Positions 17,458 to 26,229 of a stretch of 64,000 nucleotides of DNA are shown in pieces. Within the stretch, counting starts at the first letter, position 1. Each line of letters opens with the position of its first letter. The notes below the pieces were generated by a model. That model was given only the letters and a program-made list of their open reading frames with translations. It made no database searches and was not told the origin of the DNA. Source of the stretch: Ideonella sp. (GTDB lineage Bacteria > Pseudomonadota > Gammaproteobacteria > Burkholderiales > Burkholderiaceae_C); contig JADKIA010000027.1 of the NCBI GenBank assembly GCA_016721465.1, forward strand, positions 526,203 to 590,202, in the 5' to 3' direction. A program made the position numbers and the translations under genes.

Positions 17458-18798
17458 TCAGCCGAAGTAGCCCAGATTGCGCTGGCTGAAGTTGCCCAGC
17501 AGCGGAAACACCCGGGTCATGTCGGCTGGGCTCACGCCCAGCCAGCCGGCCAGTGTGGCCCCCATCTGGTCGACCGAGGTGGTCGGCAGCCATCGGCCTT
17601 CGCTGCTCACGTCGTCCGGCCCGCCGAGCACGAGTTGCGGCATGCGGCCATAGACGCCGCGGCGGACCGCGCCGCCGATCACGAACTGGTGGCCCCCCCA
17701 GGCGTGGTCGGTGCCTGCGCCCGATGCCGGCTGCAGGGTGCGAGAGAAATCCGAGGCCGTGAAGGTGGTCACCTGCGAGGCCACGCCGAGTTGCTGGGTG
17801 GCATCGTAGAAGGCCTTCAGCGCTGGTCCGAGCTGTCCAAAGAGATCGTTCTGCTGGGCGAGCTGGTCGTTGTGGGTATCGAAGCCCCCCATCGAAACGA
17901 AAAAGATCTGCCGCGTCACGCCCAGGCTCTGGCGGCCTTCGATGATCTTGGCCACGCTCAACAGTTGCTGGGCCAGGCCGCTGTTCAGGTTGGCAAACAG
18001 GCCAGCGGTGCTGCCGTTGCTCGTCAACGCCGTGTTCAGCGCGTTGCTGGCCTGCGTGGCTTGTTGCAGCACACCGGCGGCCGCGCGCTCCTCGGCATTC
18101 GCATAGGACCGCTGCAGCAGCTCGGTGTACAGCTTGTAGAGCGGATTGGCGGCGGGATTGCTGCCAAACCCCTTGATCGCAAAACCGCCGCTGGAGCCCA
18201 ACGCCAGGCCGTCGCTGGTCTGGCCGTTCATGAACACGTTGTTGCCGCTGATCGACAGCACCATGGGCATGCCGCCACTCGGCTGCAGGTCGGCGATGCG
18301 GCCCCCCCAGCCGGTGCTGACGCCGGGGCTCGACACGCCCTGTTGCCACTGGGCCTGCTGGTCGCTGTGAGAGAACAGATTGGGTGGCAGCAGGGCACCC
18401 GCGGCATTGAACTCGGCCTTGGTCAGCGGCCGGACCAAGGTGCCCACGTTGGCCTGGACGGCCAGATGCCCCTGCGTCCAGATGTCGGCCAAGGGTGCCA
18501 GCGCGCCGTGCAGCCCGACCGTCGCACCCGTCAATGGCGCCAGGCTGGATTGCTGAAGGCTCAGCCCGCCGGCCGCGGCATTGCCGCGTGCCTTGGCGTA
18601 GGCGGCATAGCCCGCCGCGTCGACCGGCACGACCATGTTGTTGGCGTCGTTGCCGCCATAGAGAAAGACGCAAACGAGGGCGCGGTAGTCGCTGCCCTGC
18701 AAGGGGGCCGCCCGCAGGGCCAGCGGGGACAGGGGGCCGCTGGCGGCCAGCGCCGCGGCCTGCCCCAGGAATCGACGTCGGGCGTTGGGGGTGTTCAT
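17458..18798 (-). CDS. DUF1501 exported protein
   Basis: A protein of 446 residues beginning with a Tat-type signal (ARRRFLGQAAALAASGPLSPLALRA). The mature part has ALVCVFLYGGNDANNMVVP near residue 45, IFFVSMGGFDTHNDQ near 285 and TASDFSRTLQP...DHAWGGHQFVIGG near 340. These are the conserved blocks of DUF1501, a family with a sulfatase/alkaline-phosphatase-like fold. The ATG lies one base after the stop of the DUF1800 gene, so the two are co-translated, as is usual for this pair. The pair is thought to act in the periplasm, but no reaction has been assigned with certainty. Confidence 0.88.
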   Translation of the reverse strand: MNTPNARRRFLGQAAALAASGPLSPLALRAAPLQGSDYRALVCVFLYGGNDANNMVVPVDAAGYAAYAKARGNAAAGGLSLQQSSLAPLTGATVGLHGALAPLADIWTQGHLAVQANVGTLVRPLTKAEFNAAGALLPPNLFSHSDQQAQWQQGVSSPGVSTGWGGRIADLQPSGGMPMVLSISGNNVFMNGQTSDGLALGSSGGFAIKGFGSNPAANPLYKLYTELLQRSYANAEERAAAGVLQQATQASNALNTALTSNGSTAGLFANLNSGLAQQLLSVAKIIEGRQSLGVTRQIFFVSMGGFDTHNDQLAQQNDLFGQLGPALKAFYDATQQLGVASQVTTFTASDFSRTLQPASGAGTDHAWGGHQFVIGGAVRRGVYGRMPQLVLGGPDDVSSEGRWLPTTSVDQMGATLAGWLGVSPADMTRVFPLLGNFSQRNLGYFG

Positions 18799-18799
18799 C

Positions 18800-20452
18800 T
18801 CAGTTCTCCACCAGGTATTCGGGCGACATGACGGCCAGAAACAGCGCCGCGCGGGCGCGATCCAGCGGCTTGCTGGCGGGCTGGATCTGGGCGGCTTTCT
18901 GCAGGGCTTGCAGCAGCGGGCCACTCGCTCGGCCAGCGAAGAGCACACGGTCGATCTCCTTGACCAGCGCGACCGGATCGGCAGCCAGCAGCTGCCAGCG
19001 CGCGAGGTCGATCTTGCTGCCGGTGGCGCCCGCCACCGTCGCGTCGGGCGCCACGCCCTTGCCGTTGAGAGCGGTCGAGAAGATGCCGCTGAGCTTGAAG
19101 GCGTTGCTGGCGTTGAACAAGCCGAAGGCCGGGCCATCCAGCGAAGCGTCGTCGGGCAGGTCGTAGTCGGGCGAGAAGAAGTTGAAGACCGACGGCGGGC
19201 TGAAGATGGGCTGACCCAGACTCGACGCCTGCGTGCGCAACCAAACGCCGTCGCTCTGGCCACCCAGGGCGCGGAACAGGTGCGTCAGCTGCAGGATCGG
19301 CTCGCGCAGCTTGCCGAAGCGGTCGGGCGCCGTTGGCGCGGACGCCTCGGGGTCGAGCAGGATGGCGCTGAGCACGGCCTTCATGTCGCCGCGACCGGTG
19401 GTCCTGGGTCCGCTGCCGGGCGCCGCGGCCGCGTTGTTGAAGGCCGCCGCCACCCGCGCGACATAGGCCGGGCTGGGGTTGGCCGTGACGAACTGCTGGA
19501 TCAACTGGCGTCCGATGAAGGGGCCGACATTGGGGTGGTTGAAGATGTTGTCGATCGCCGCGTCCAGGTCGGCCGCCGCGCTTTGCCCGGCGGGCAGCGT
19601 CACACCATTGAGCAGGCGCTTGGATGCGCTGTCGTGGTGCTCGGCAAACGCGATCATCGGGGCATCGAAATTCGTCGGATTGGGGAACTTGCTGCGTGTC
19701 GCACCGGGCCGCGGCGGGTAGGTCCAGCCAGTGAAGGCGTGCGCGAAGCCTTCAACCGTTTCCTGGTCATAGCTGGGTTGAGGCTGGCCGTTGGGGCCGA
19801 GCTTGGCGCTGCCGTCGACATTGAGTTGCCACAGCCCGATGCTGAACAACTGCAGCACCTCGCGGGCGTAGTTCTCGTTGGGTTCGATGCCCTTGATCGG
19901 GTTGGGCTTGTCGTTGTTGGCCATGTTCAGGAACTTGCCCATGGCCGGGCTCAGGGTGACCTCGCGCAACACGTCGCGAAAGTTGCCGAAGGCATGGTTC
20001 AGAAAGATGCGCTGGTAGTTCGCCAAGGCATAGGGCAGCTTGATCTGCTGCCCCGACACGACCAGGATTTCGCTCAGGGCCAATGCCGTGCGCTGGCGCA
20101 GCTGATCGGGTTCGTTGATCGCGTTGCGGAAGAACTGGGTCTGCACCGGAAACAGCGTGTAGTTGTCGCGCCCGCAGGTGTCGGGCGAACCGGCCGGGCA
20201 GCCGACGCCGCGGTTTGGGTCAACGTAGTGCAGCCCCTTGTAGTCCGAACTGCGCAAGCTGAACTGCTTCTGCAGCCAGGCGTCCTTGCCGGAAGCGATC
20301 ACCTCCGCAACGGCGCTGTCGGTGGGACCGAAACTGGCTTGCGCCAGAAAGCGGCGCGCATCGCCGTCGCTGAGGGTCGCCGCGTTGGCGGCGCCTGCGG
20401 CCATCGAAAACCAGACAAGGCCGGCGGCTATTCTTCTGCACTTCAGCACCAT
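18800..20452 (-). CDS. DUF1800 exported protein
   Basis: A protein of 550 residues. Two in-frame ATGs lie six bases apart (20458 and 20452). An AGGAG directly touches the first and is six bases from the second, so the second is the better start. A Sec signal peptide (residues 1-25, ending GAANA) precedes ARRFLAQASFGPTD, the N-terminal signature of DUF1800. Further blocks are NENYAREVLQLFSIGL near 200, FTGWTY near 240 and a C-terminal FFSPDYDLP segment. It is the first gene of the two-gene DUF1800-DUF1501 set. Function is unknown; the pair is frequent in betaproteobacteria and planctomycetes. Confidence 0.88.
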   Translation of the reverse strand: MVLKCRRIAAGLVWFSMAAGAANAATLSDGDARRFLAQASFGPTDSAVAEVIASGKDAWLQKQFSLRSSDYKGLHYVDPNRGVGCPAGSPDTCGRDNYTLFPVQTQFFRNAINEPDQLRQRTALALSEILVVSGQQIKLPYALANYQRIFLNHAFGNFRDVLREVTLSPAMGKFLNMANNDKPNPIKGIEPNENYAREVLQLFSIGLWQLNVDGSAKLGPNGQPQPSYDQETVEGFAHAFTGWTYPPRPGATRSKFPNPTNFDAPMIAFAEHHDSASKRLLNGVTLPAGQSAAADLDAAIDNIFNHPNVGPFIGRQLIQQFVTANPSPAYVARVAAAFNNAAAAPGSGPRTTGRGDMKAVLSAILLDPEASAPTAPDRFGKLREPILQLTHLFRALGGQSDGVWLRTQASSLGQPIFSPPSVFNFFSPDYDLPDDASLDGPAFGLFNASNAFKLSGIFSTALNGKGVAPDATVAGATGSKIDLARWQLLAADPVALVKEIDRVLFAGRASGPLLQALQKAAQIQPASKPLDRARAALFLAVMSPEYLVEN

Positions 20453-20628
20453 GGGCATCTCCTGTTGGCCGGATTCTGTGGTCCGCCAGGTCGTTTGAAA
20501 TGCCTTGCCTGGTAAGCGGCCGTACGGAGCTGTAACCGGCGCGCGCGCGGTGCCAATCGCCCGGCACGCCTCGGCTGTTCAGTCGGGCAGCGGCGGGGCG
20601 CGATCGCGCAGCCGCCCTGCCAGGCGGC

Positions 20629-21729
20629 TCATTCGCCGGCGGCGAGTGACACGCTGAGCCTGCGTGTCTGCCCACTGCGCCAGACGCTGAGCGCGACGGT
20701 CTCGCCCGGCGCGCGTTTCTCCAGCACGCTGAGCATGTCGTCCATGTCGCCGACGGCCTCGTCGTTGATCGCGGTGATGACATCGCCGGCGATGACCTCG
20801 CCGCGGGAGCCGCGACGGAACGGCTGCAAGCCGGCCTTTGCGGCCGGCGAGCCCGGACCGATCTGCACGACCACGACACCCTTGGGCAGGTTCAACGCGC
20901 GCTGCAATTGGCTCGATCCCGCCGTGACGCCCAGGGCTGGCCGCACGAAACGGCCGTCGCGAATCAGTCGCGGCACGATGCGGTTGACCTCGTCCACCGG
21001 GATGGCGAAACCGATGCCCGCGCTGGCGCCGCTGGGGCTGGCGATTTGCGTGTTGACACCAATCAGCCGGCCCGCCGAGTCCAGCAGCGGCCCGCCCGAG
21101 TTGCCGGGGTTGATGGCCGCATCGGTCTGGATCACGCCGCGGATGGTGCGGCTGTTGAAGGACTCGATCTCGCGGTTCAACGCGCTGACGATGCCGGTGG
21201 TCAGCGTCTGGTCCAGGCCGAACGGGTTGCCAATGGCGTAGACGCGCTGCCCCACCGCGAGATCGCGGCTGGTGCCCAGTGCGATCGGCGGCAGCTTGGC
21301 CTTCGGCGCATCGATGCGCAGCACGGCCAGGTCGCGGTCGGCGAATGCGCCCACCAGCGTGGCGTCGAAGCTGGTCTGGTCGGCCAGCGTCACGCGCGCG
21401 CCCTGGGCGCCCTGGATGACATGAAAGTTGGTGACGATGTGGCCCTGGTCGTCCCAGACGAAGCCCGTGCCGGTGCCGCGCGGCACCTGCTGCACGTTCA
21501 GGCTGAAGAGGTCGCGCTGCACGCCCAGGCTGGTGATGTGGACCACCGAGGGCGAGGTCTTCCTGAACAGCTCGATGTGCGCCAGTTCGTCGGCAGCCAG
21601 CGCACTGCGCGGGGTGACGACGCGCGGCTGGGCCTCGCCGCGACCGTGCGCGGGGGCGGTGGTGAGCGACAGCGCTGCGGTCAGCAGCAGCGTGCCGATG
21701 GACGTGCGGAGCGCGGGCAGGGCATTCAT
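20629..21729 (-). CDS. HtrA/DegP-type periplasmic serine protease with one PDZ domain
   Basis: A protein of 366 residues from the ATG at 21729; the open frame continues upstream but residue 1 here begins a clear signal peptide (LRTSIGTLLLTAALSLTTAPAHG). The trypsin-like triad is His103 (VTNFHV), Asp133 (DRDLAVLR) and Ser211 (NPGNSGGPLL). One PDZ domain follows at about 265-360 (GPGSPAAKAGLQPF...GEVIAGDVITAIND). The single PDZ and the length are DegS-like, but the cleavable-looking signal suggests a soluble periplasmic enzyme. The family degrades or senses misfolded envelope proteins. It is divergent from an ECF sigma gene 323 bases away, which suggests, without proof, a link to envelope stress control. 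Confidence 0.88.
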   Translation of the reverse strand: MNALPALRTSIGTLLLTAALSLTTAPAHGRGEAQPRVVTPRSALAADELAHIELFRKTSPSVVHITSLGVQRDLFSLNVQQVPRGTGTGFVWDDQGHIVTNFHVIQGAQGARVTLADQTSFDATLVGAFADRDLAVLRIDAPKAKLPPIALGTSRDLAVGQRVYAIGNPFGLDQTLTTGIVSALNREIESFNSRTIRGVIQTDAAINPGNSGGPLLDSAGRLIGVNTQIASPSGASAGIGFAIPVDEVNRIVPRLIRDGRFVRPALGVTAGSSQLQRALNLPKGVVVVQIGPGSPAAKAGLQPFRRGSRGEVIAGDVITAINDEAVGDMDDMLSVLEKRAPGETVALSVWRSGQTRRLSVSLAAGE

Positions 21730-21934
21730 GCAGCAGGGGCCGCAAAGGCGGCAGGTTTCTTCAGGCCATCGAATGCTGCCAGATGCGGGCGGCGCCGGGT
21801 CTTGGTGCCGGTCGCTGGCCCTGCCTGCCTGGCCAGCGCAGGGCGGTCGAACCGCCGTCGAGCACGGGACGCAGAACTCGGCTGCAGTCCAATCAAAGGG
21901 GGTGCCCAACCGCAGACTGGACTTGGGGGATTTC

Positions 21935-21971
21935 GCCCAACCCTGATTGGGCATTTGCCCCGCATGGGGCA
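21935..21971. promoter_or_regulatory. Two adjacent stem-loops in the htrA-sigma divergent region
   Basis: In the 323-base gap between the HtrA gene and the sigma-factor gene there are two perfect hairpins: GCCCAA-CCCTGA-TTGGGC (21935-21952) and TGCCCC-GCAT-GGGGCA (21956-21971). No T-run follows, so they are not typical terminators. They may be operator sites or a structured 5' leader of the sigma gene, which starts 81 bases downstream. Nothing else was recognised in this gap. Confidence 0.5.
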
Positions 21972-22052
21972 TTTCCCGCCAGCGCTGGGTCGCGGTCTCC
22001 CAGGGAAACCGGGCTTTCCTGGCCTGGCACGAATGCCGCTACAGCTGCCTTC

Positions 22053-22631
22053 ATGGACAGCGATGACGACCTCATGGAATTGGTGGTGGGCTGCCGTGCC
22101 GGCGACAACGCGGCATGGGCGGCCCTGGTGCAACGCTTTCAGCGGCTGGTGTATGCGGTGGTGTGCCGCATGGGTCTGGACGAGCACGATGCGGCGGACG
22201 TGTTCCAGACCGTTTTCGAGCGACTGCAGAAACACCTGCCCACGCTGAAGGACCCCGCCCGCCTGCGCGCCTGGGTGGTGACCACCGCCAAGCGCGAGGG
22301 CCTGCTGCAGCGCCAGCGCGCGCGCCGCATGGTGTCGATGACCGTGGTCGAGAGCGACGATGGCCTCGGCCTGGGCGAATGGGATGTGCCCGACGAGGCC
22401 TTGGTGCCCGAGCAACTGCTCTCGCACCTGCAGCAGCTGGATCGCCTGCGCCAGGCCATCGAACAGTTGGAGCCACGCAGCCGCAGGATGATCGAGCTGC
22501 TGTTCAGTGACGAGGACCAGCGACTGCCCTACGAAGACATCGCCCGCCAGCTGGGCATGCCCATGGGCAGCCTGGGCCCCACGCGCCAGCGCTGTCTGGA
22601 CCGCCTGCGGCGCATCTTGACGGCCGCATGA
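22053..22631 (+). CDS. ECF-type RNA polymerase sigma factor
   Basis: A protein of 192 residues. Region 2 is at about 5-75 (WAALVQRFQRLVYAVVCRMGLDEHDAADVFQTVFERL, with the DAADVFQ promoter-melting block) and region 4 at about 125-190 (LEPRSRRMIELLF...YEDIARQLGMPMGSLGPTRQRCLDRLRRIL, a helix-turn-helix for -35 recognition). This is the RpoE-like ECF class. The frame is open upstream, but the ATG at 22053 begins the conserved region; no strong ribosome site is seen. It is the first gene of a set with a small protein, a TPR-CHAT protease and a subtilase. No classical zinc-binding anti-sigma factor is encoded beside it, so control must come from another partner. Confidence 0.9.
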   Translation: MDSDDDLMELVVGCRAGDNAAWAALVQRFQRLVYAVVCRMGLDEHDAADVFQTVFERLQKHLPTLKDPARLRAWVVTTAKREGLLQRQRARRMVSMTVVESDDGLGLGEWDVPDEALVPEQLLSHLQQLDRLRQAIEQLEPRSRRMIELLFSDEDQRLPYEDIARQLGMPMGSLGPTRQRCLDRLRRILTAA

Positions 22632-22707
22632 CGAATCTTCTTGTATCCATGTATTTCCACGCTTTGCCGCGCCTCTGTGGAAGCAATCTCCCAGAGAAGC
22701 CAACACC

Positions 22708-23244
22708 ATGGAACACCTTCCCGCCATGACCGACGACGAACTGGCCGCGCTGAGCCGCCAGGCGTTGGCCCTGCCCGGCGCGCCAGCCGACTGGTTGTGC
22801 CGCGCCGTGGCCATCGGCGCGCCGACGCCAGTGCGGCCCTGGAAGGACTTGGCCGGCGCCTTGTCGCAGCACGTGGCTGCGGCCCTGAGCTTCGACAGCT
22901 GGGGTGCCCACGCTCTGGCCTCGGGCATGCGCTCGATGCCCGATCGCACGCGCCACCTGCTGTTCAGCGCCAAGGGTCACGACATCGATCTGCGCATCAT
23001 CCCCGTGGCGGAGCGCTTCGCGATGGCTGGCCAGGTGCTGGGCCCGGACGATGTGGGCATGGTGGAGCTGGTGCACCACCCGAGGGCTGGCGCCAGTGAT
23101 CACGAGGCCCACGTGGCCGCACTGGACGAACTGGGCGAGTTCCGCTTCGTCGGCCTGCGCCAGGGCACGGTGTCGATCACCCTGCGCCTGGGCAAGGACG
23201 AGGTGATCCTGCCGTCCATCGAGGTGGGTGAGCATCGCGTGTGA
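22708..23244 (+). CDS. Small protein of unknown function between sigma factor and CHAT protease
   Basis: A protein of 178 residues, not assigned to a named family. Residues 1-75 are helical and Ala/Leu-rich. Residues 90-178 look like a beta-sandwich: GHDIDLRIIP, AMAGQVLGPDDVGMVELV, LDELGEFRFVGLRQGTVSITLRLGKDEVILPSIEVG. This strand pattern resembles prealbumin- or CNA-B-like domains found in regulators next to ECF sigma genes. It has no membrane helix and no Cys, so it is not a zinc anti-sigma factor. The stop overlaps the CHAT gene by four bases (GTGA), so the two are translated together. It could be the anti-sigma partner, the target of the CHAT protease, or both. The placement is evidence only of association. 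Confidence 0.75.
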   Translation: MEHLPAMTDDELAALSRQALALPGAPADWLCRAVAIGAPTPVRPWKDLAGALSQHVAAALSFDSWGAHALASGMRSMPDRTRHLLFSAKGHDIDLRIIPVAERFAMAGQVLGPDDVGMVELVHHPRAGASDHEAHVAALDELGEFRFVGLRQGTVSITLRLGKDEVILPSIEVGEHRV

Positions 23245-26126
23245 GCGCTGCCCCACGCCTCGACCCGGGCCTGGCCGCGCGTGTCCGGGCGCATGTCCCG
23301 GCCATGCTCGATGCCCGCGCGCCCGTGCCCGCGGGCCTGGGCGCGGGTGAACGCCTGGCGCTGGCCTGGGCCTTGAAGGAGGCCAGCCATTCGTCGTGGA
23401 ACAGCGAGCCGCAACGCACCGTGCGTGCAGCCGAGGCCTTGCGGGCCTTGCGCGCGGTTGAGCCGGACGTCGGGCAGGACACGCCGCACCGTGAAGAGCT
23501 GGCGGCGCTGTCGGATTGGACCGATGCCATTGCCGACATCATCGGCGGTCGCCTCACCGAGGCCGCCGCCGCGCTGGACCGGGCGGCGCAGCGCTTTCGG
23601 GGTGTCGGCCAGGACCACCATGCCGCGCAGACCCAGGTGCCCAAGATCATGGTGCTGGGCATCATGGGCCGCCACGCCGAGGCGGCGGCCTGCGCCGAGC
23701 ACACGCTGCGCGAGCTCACGCGCCTGGGCGATCCGCGCGCTGCCGCCAAGGTGTGCCTGAACCTGGGCAGCCTGGCGTTGCGCCGTGATGCCTATGCCGA
23801 CGCCGCCAACCACTACCGCGAAGCGGCGGTGCTGTTCTCGCGCGCGGGCGACCGCGAGCACTCGGTGATGGCCGATATCGGCTTGGCCGATGCGCTCAGC
23901 GCCACCGGTGACCTGGACGAGGCCGGCCGCATGTATGCACGGGCGCGCATGCGGGCGGCCTCGCACGGCTATCCGGTGCTGGAGGCCATGATCGACGAAT
24001 CGAAAGCGCTGCTGGACCTGGCCTGCGGACGCTACCGTGACGCATTGGGTGGCCTGGAGCGCTCGCGCCGCCGCTACGAGCAACTGGACATGCCGCAGCA
24101 ATTGGCGATCGCCGAAAAGCAGCTCGGCGACGCCTACCTCGAGTTGCGCCTGCTGCCCGAAGCCACGGCCTTGCTGGAAGAGGCGGTGGCGCGCTTCGGC
24201 AGCCTGAGCATGCCCGACGACCAGGCCTGGGCCATGGCTCAACTGGGCCGTGCACGTGCGCTGCAAGGCCACGCCGCCCAGGCCGTGGCATCGTTGGGGC
24301 AGGCGGCCGACCTGTTCGCTGCACAAGGCAGCCGCGTGGGTGAGGCCGCGGTTGCCCAGGTGCGCGCCGAGTTGGCGTTGGCCGATGGAGATGCCGTGGT
24401 GGCGCTGGCGCTCGCCGAGTCGGCGGTGGCGGGCTTCGGCGCTGCCGGGCACGCTCACTATCGCGCCAGCGCGCAGGCGCTGGCTGCGGCCGCGCTGCTG
24501 CAGGCGGGCCGCGTGGACGAGGCCGGCGCGCGCTTCCAGGCCGGACTGCGAAGTGCGCAGGACGCGCAGCAACTGCCCACGCAGGTGCGCTGCCTCACCG
24601 GGCTGGGCCTGGTGGCGCAGGTCCGTGGCAAGTTCCGCGACGCGGTCCGCTCGTTCGAGGCGGCGATCGAGCTGTTCGAGGACCAGCGTCGGGCTTTGCC
24701 GGGCGATGAGTTGCACAGCGCCTTCCTCACCAACCAATTGCGGCCCTATCAGGCGCTGCTGCAACTGGCGCTGGACGCTTCGGTCGATCCGCTGGCCGGC
24801 GGGGAGCCCCTGCGTGCCGCCCAGGTGCTGTGGCAACTGGACCGCATGCGCGCCCGGGCCTTGGCAGAACGCTTGTCGGGCGGCACGGTGTCCACCTCGG
24901 CCGAGCCCGAACCCGCTGCACTGGTGGCCTTGCGCTCGCGGCTGAACTGGCTCTATCGGCGCGTGCAGGCCAAGGCGGGCGAGCACGAAACATCCATGCA
25001 CTGGCAGGACGAGATCCGCCGCACCGAGCAGACGCTGATGGAGCGCACCCGCCGGCAACGCCTGCTGGCGGCCGGCGCCGTGCCCCGCGTCACCGGCCTG
25101 GACGACAGCTTCAGCGTGCTCGCGGTGCAGGAGCGCCTTGGCCCCGCCGACGCGCTGGTCGAGTACGGCATGGTGGGCGATGAGCTGTTTGCCTGCATCG
25201 TCACGGCCACCGACGTGCACCTGGTGCGTCGACTGGTGCTGCGCGACGAGCTGCGGGCTTCGGTGCAAGGGGTGCGCTTCCAGATCGAATCGCTGCGCCA
25301 TGGCAGGGCTCCGATGGCCCAGCACATGGCGCTGCTGGAGCATCGCGCGCAACTGCGGCTGGCGCAGTTGCACCGCCTGCTGTGGGCTCCGCTGGCAGAT
25401 GCCCTGACCGGCATCCGACGCGTGCTGGTGGTGCCTCACGGCCCGCTGGGGCAGGTGCCGTTTGCGGCCCTGCACGATGGCACGGCCTGCATCGCCGAAC
25501 GCTTCGACCTGGCCATGGCGCCCAGTGCGCGCGTGGCGCTGCACGGCCTGCGGCGCCACCCGGTGCGGCCGCAGCGCGCGCTGTGCCTGGGTGAATCATC
25601 GCGGCTGCCGCACGCCGCCACCGAAGCCCGACATGTGGCGTCGCTGTTCCCGCGGGGCGAGGCCTTCGTCGGCGAACACGCCACGGTGGACGTCTGGCGT
25701 CGGCACGCCGGCCAGGCGGATCTGCTGCACCTGGCCTGCCACGCCCAGTTCCGGGTGGACAGCCCGATGTTTTCAGCGTTGCATCTGGCCGACGGCCCAC
25801 TCACCGCCGAAGAGGCCGAACGCATCGCCCTGCGCCCGGGCATCGTGGTGTTGAGCGCCTGCGAGACGGGCCTGTCGGGCGACGAAACCGGGGATGAGAT
25901 GGTGGGCCTGGTGCGTGCCTTCATGGTGGCGGGGGCCGCTCGCGTGGTGGGCAGCCTGTGGCCGGTGGAAGACCGCGTGGCCTCGGCCCTGATGACCGAC
26001 TTCTGTCGCAGCCTGTGTGCGGGCGAATCGCCGGCCGCGGCCTTGCGCGGTGCGCAATTGGCGGTGCGGCGCTCATACCCGCATCCGTTTCACTGGGCGG
26101 CGTTCACGCTGCATGGCGGCTGGTGA
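23241..26126 (+). CDS. TPR-CHAT caspase-like protease
   Basis: A protein of 961 residues starting at GTG. Residues 40-560 are TPR-like repeats (for example HAEAAACAEHTLRELTRLGDPRAAAKVCLNLGSLAL). Residues 600-690 form a helical linker and 700-961 a CHAT domain. The caspase-type dyad is His834 (HLACHA) and Cys874 (VLSACETG), and the conserved C-terminal VGSLWPVED and HPFHWAAFTLHG blocks are present. CHAT proteases with TPR sensors include the Csx29 subunit of type III-E CRISPR, which cleaves a regulator of an ECF sigma factor; here no CRISPR genes are present but an ECF sigma gene is. Its start overlaps the small beta-rich protein gene, which makes that protein a candidate substrate. Confidence 0.92.
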   Translation: MSAAPRLDPGLAARVRAHVPAMLDARAPVPAGLGAGERLALAWALKEASHSSWNSEPQRTVRAAEALRALRAVEPDVGQDTPHREELAALSDWTDAIADIIGGRLTEAAAALDRAAQRFRGVGQDHHAAQTQVPKIMVLGIMGRHAEAAACAEHTLRELTRLGDPRAAAKVCLNLGSLALRRDAYADAANHYREAAVLFSRAGDREHSVMADIGLADALSATGDLDEAGRMYARARMRAASHGYPVLEAMIDESKALLDLACGRYRDALGGLERSRRRYEQLDMPQQLAIAEKQLGDAYLELRLLPEATALLEEAVARFGSLSMPDDQAWAMAQLGRARALQGHAAQAVASLGQAADLFAAQGSRVGEAAVAQVRAELALADGDAVVALALAESAVAGFGAAGHAHYRASAQALAAAALLQAGRVDEAGARFQAGLRSAQDAQQLPTQVRCLTGLGLVAQVRGKFRDAVRSFEAAIELFEDQRRALPGDELHSAFLTNQLRPYQALLQLALDASVDPLAGGEPLRAAQVLWQLDRMRARALAERLSGGTVSTSAEPEPAALVALRSRLNWLYRRVQAKAGEHETSMHWQDEIRRTEQTLMERTRRQRLLAAGAVPRVTGLDDSFSVLAVQERLGPADALVEYGMVGDELFACIVTATDVHLVRRLVLRDELRASVQGVRFQIESLRHGRAPMAQHMALLEHRAQLRLAQLHRLLWAPLADALTGIRRVLVVPHGPLGQVPFAALHDGTACIAERFDLAMAPSARVALHGLRRHPVRPQRALCLGESSRLPHAATEARHVASLFPRGEAFVGEHATVDVWRRHAGQADLLHLACHAQFRVDSPMFSALHLADGPLTAEEAERIALRPGIVVLSACETGLSGDETGDEMVGLVRAFMVAGAARVVGSLWPVEDRVASALMTDFCRSLCAGESPAAALRGAQLAVRRSYPHPFHWAAFTLHGGW

Positions 26127-26229
26127 TGCGCTGCCCATTCCCAACTTTCGAGGGCACAACGATGGTCGCCGAGGCGCTTGCCCGTGCTGCCGCGCCAACG
26201 CGGCGCCCGCTTTGCCTGGAGGTGTTGTC

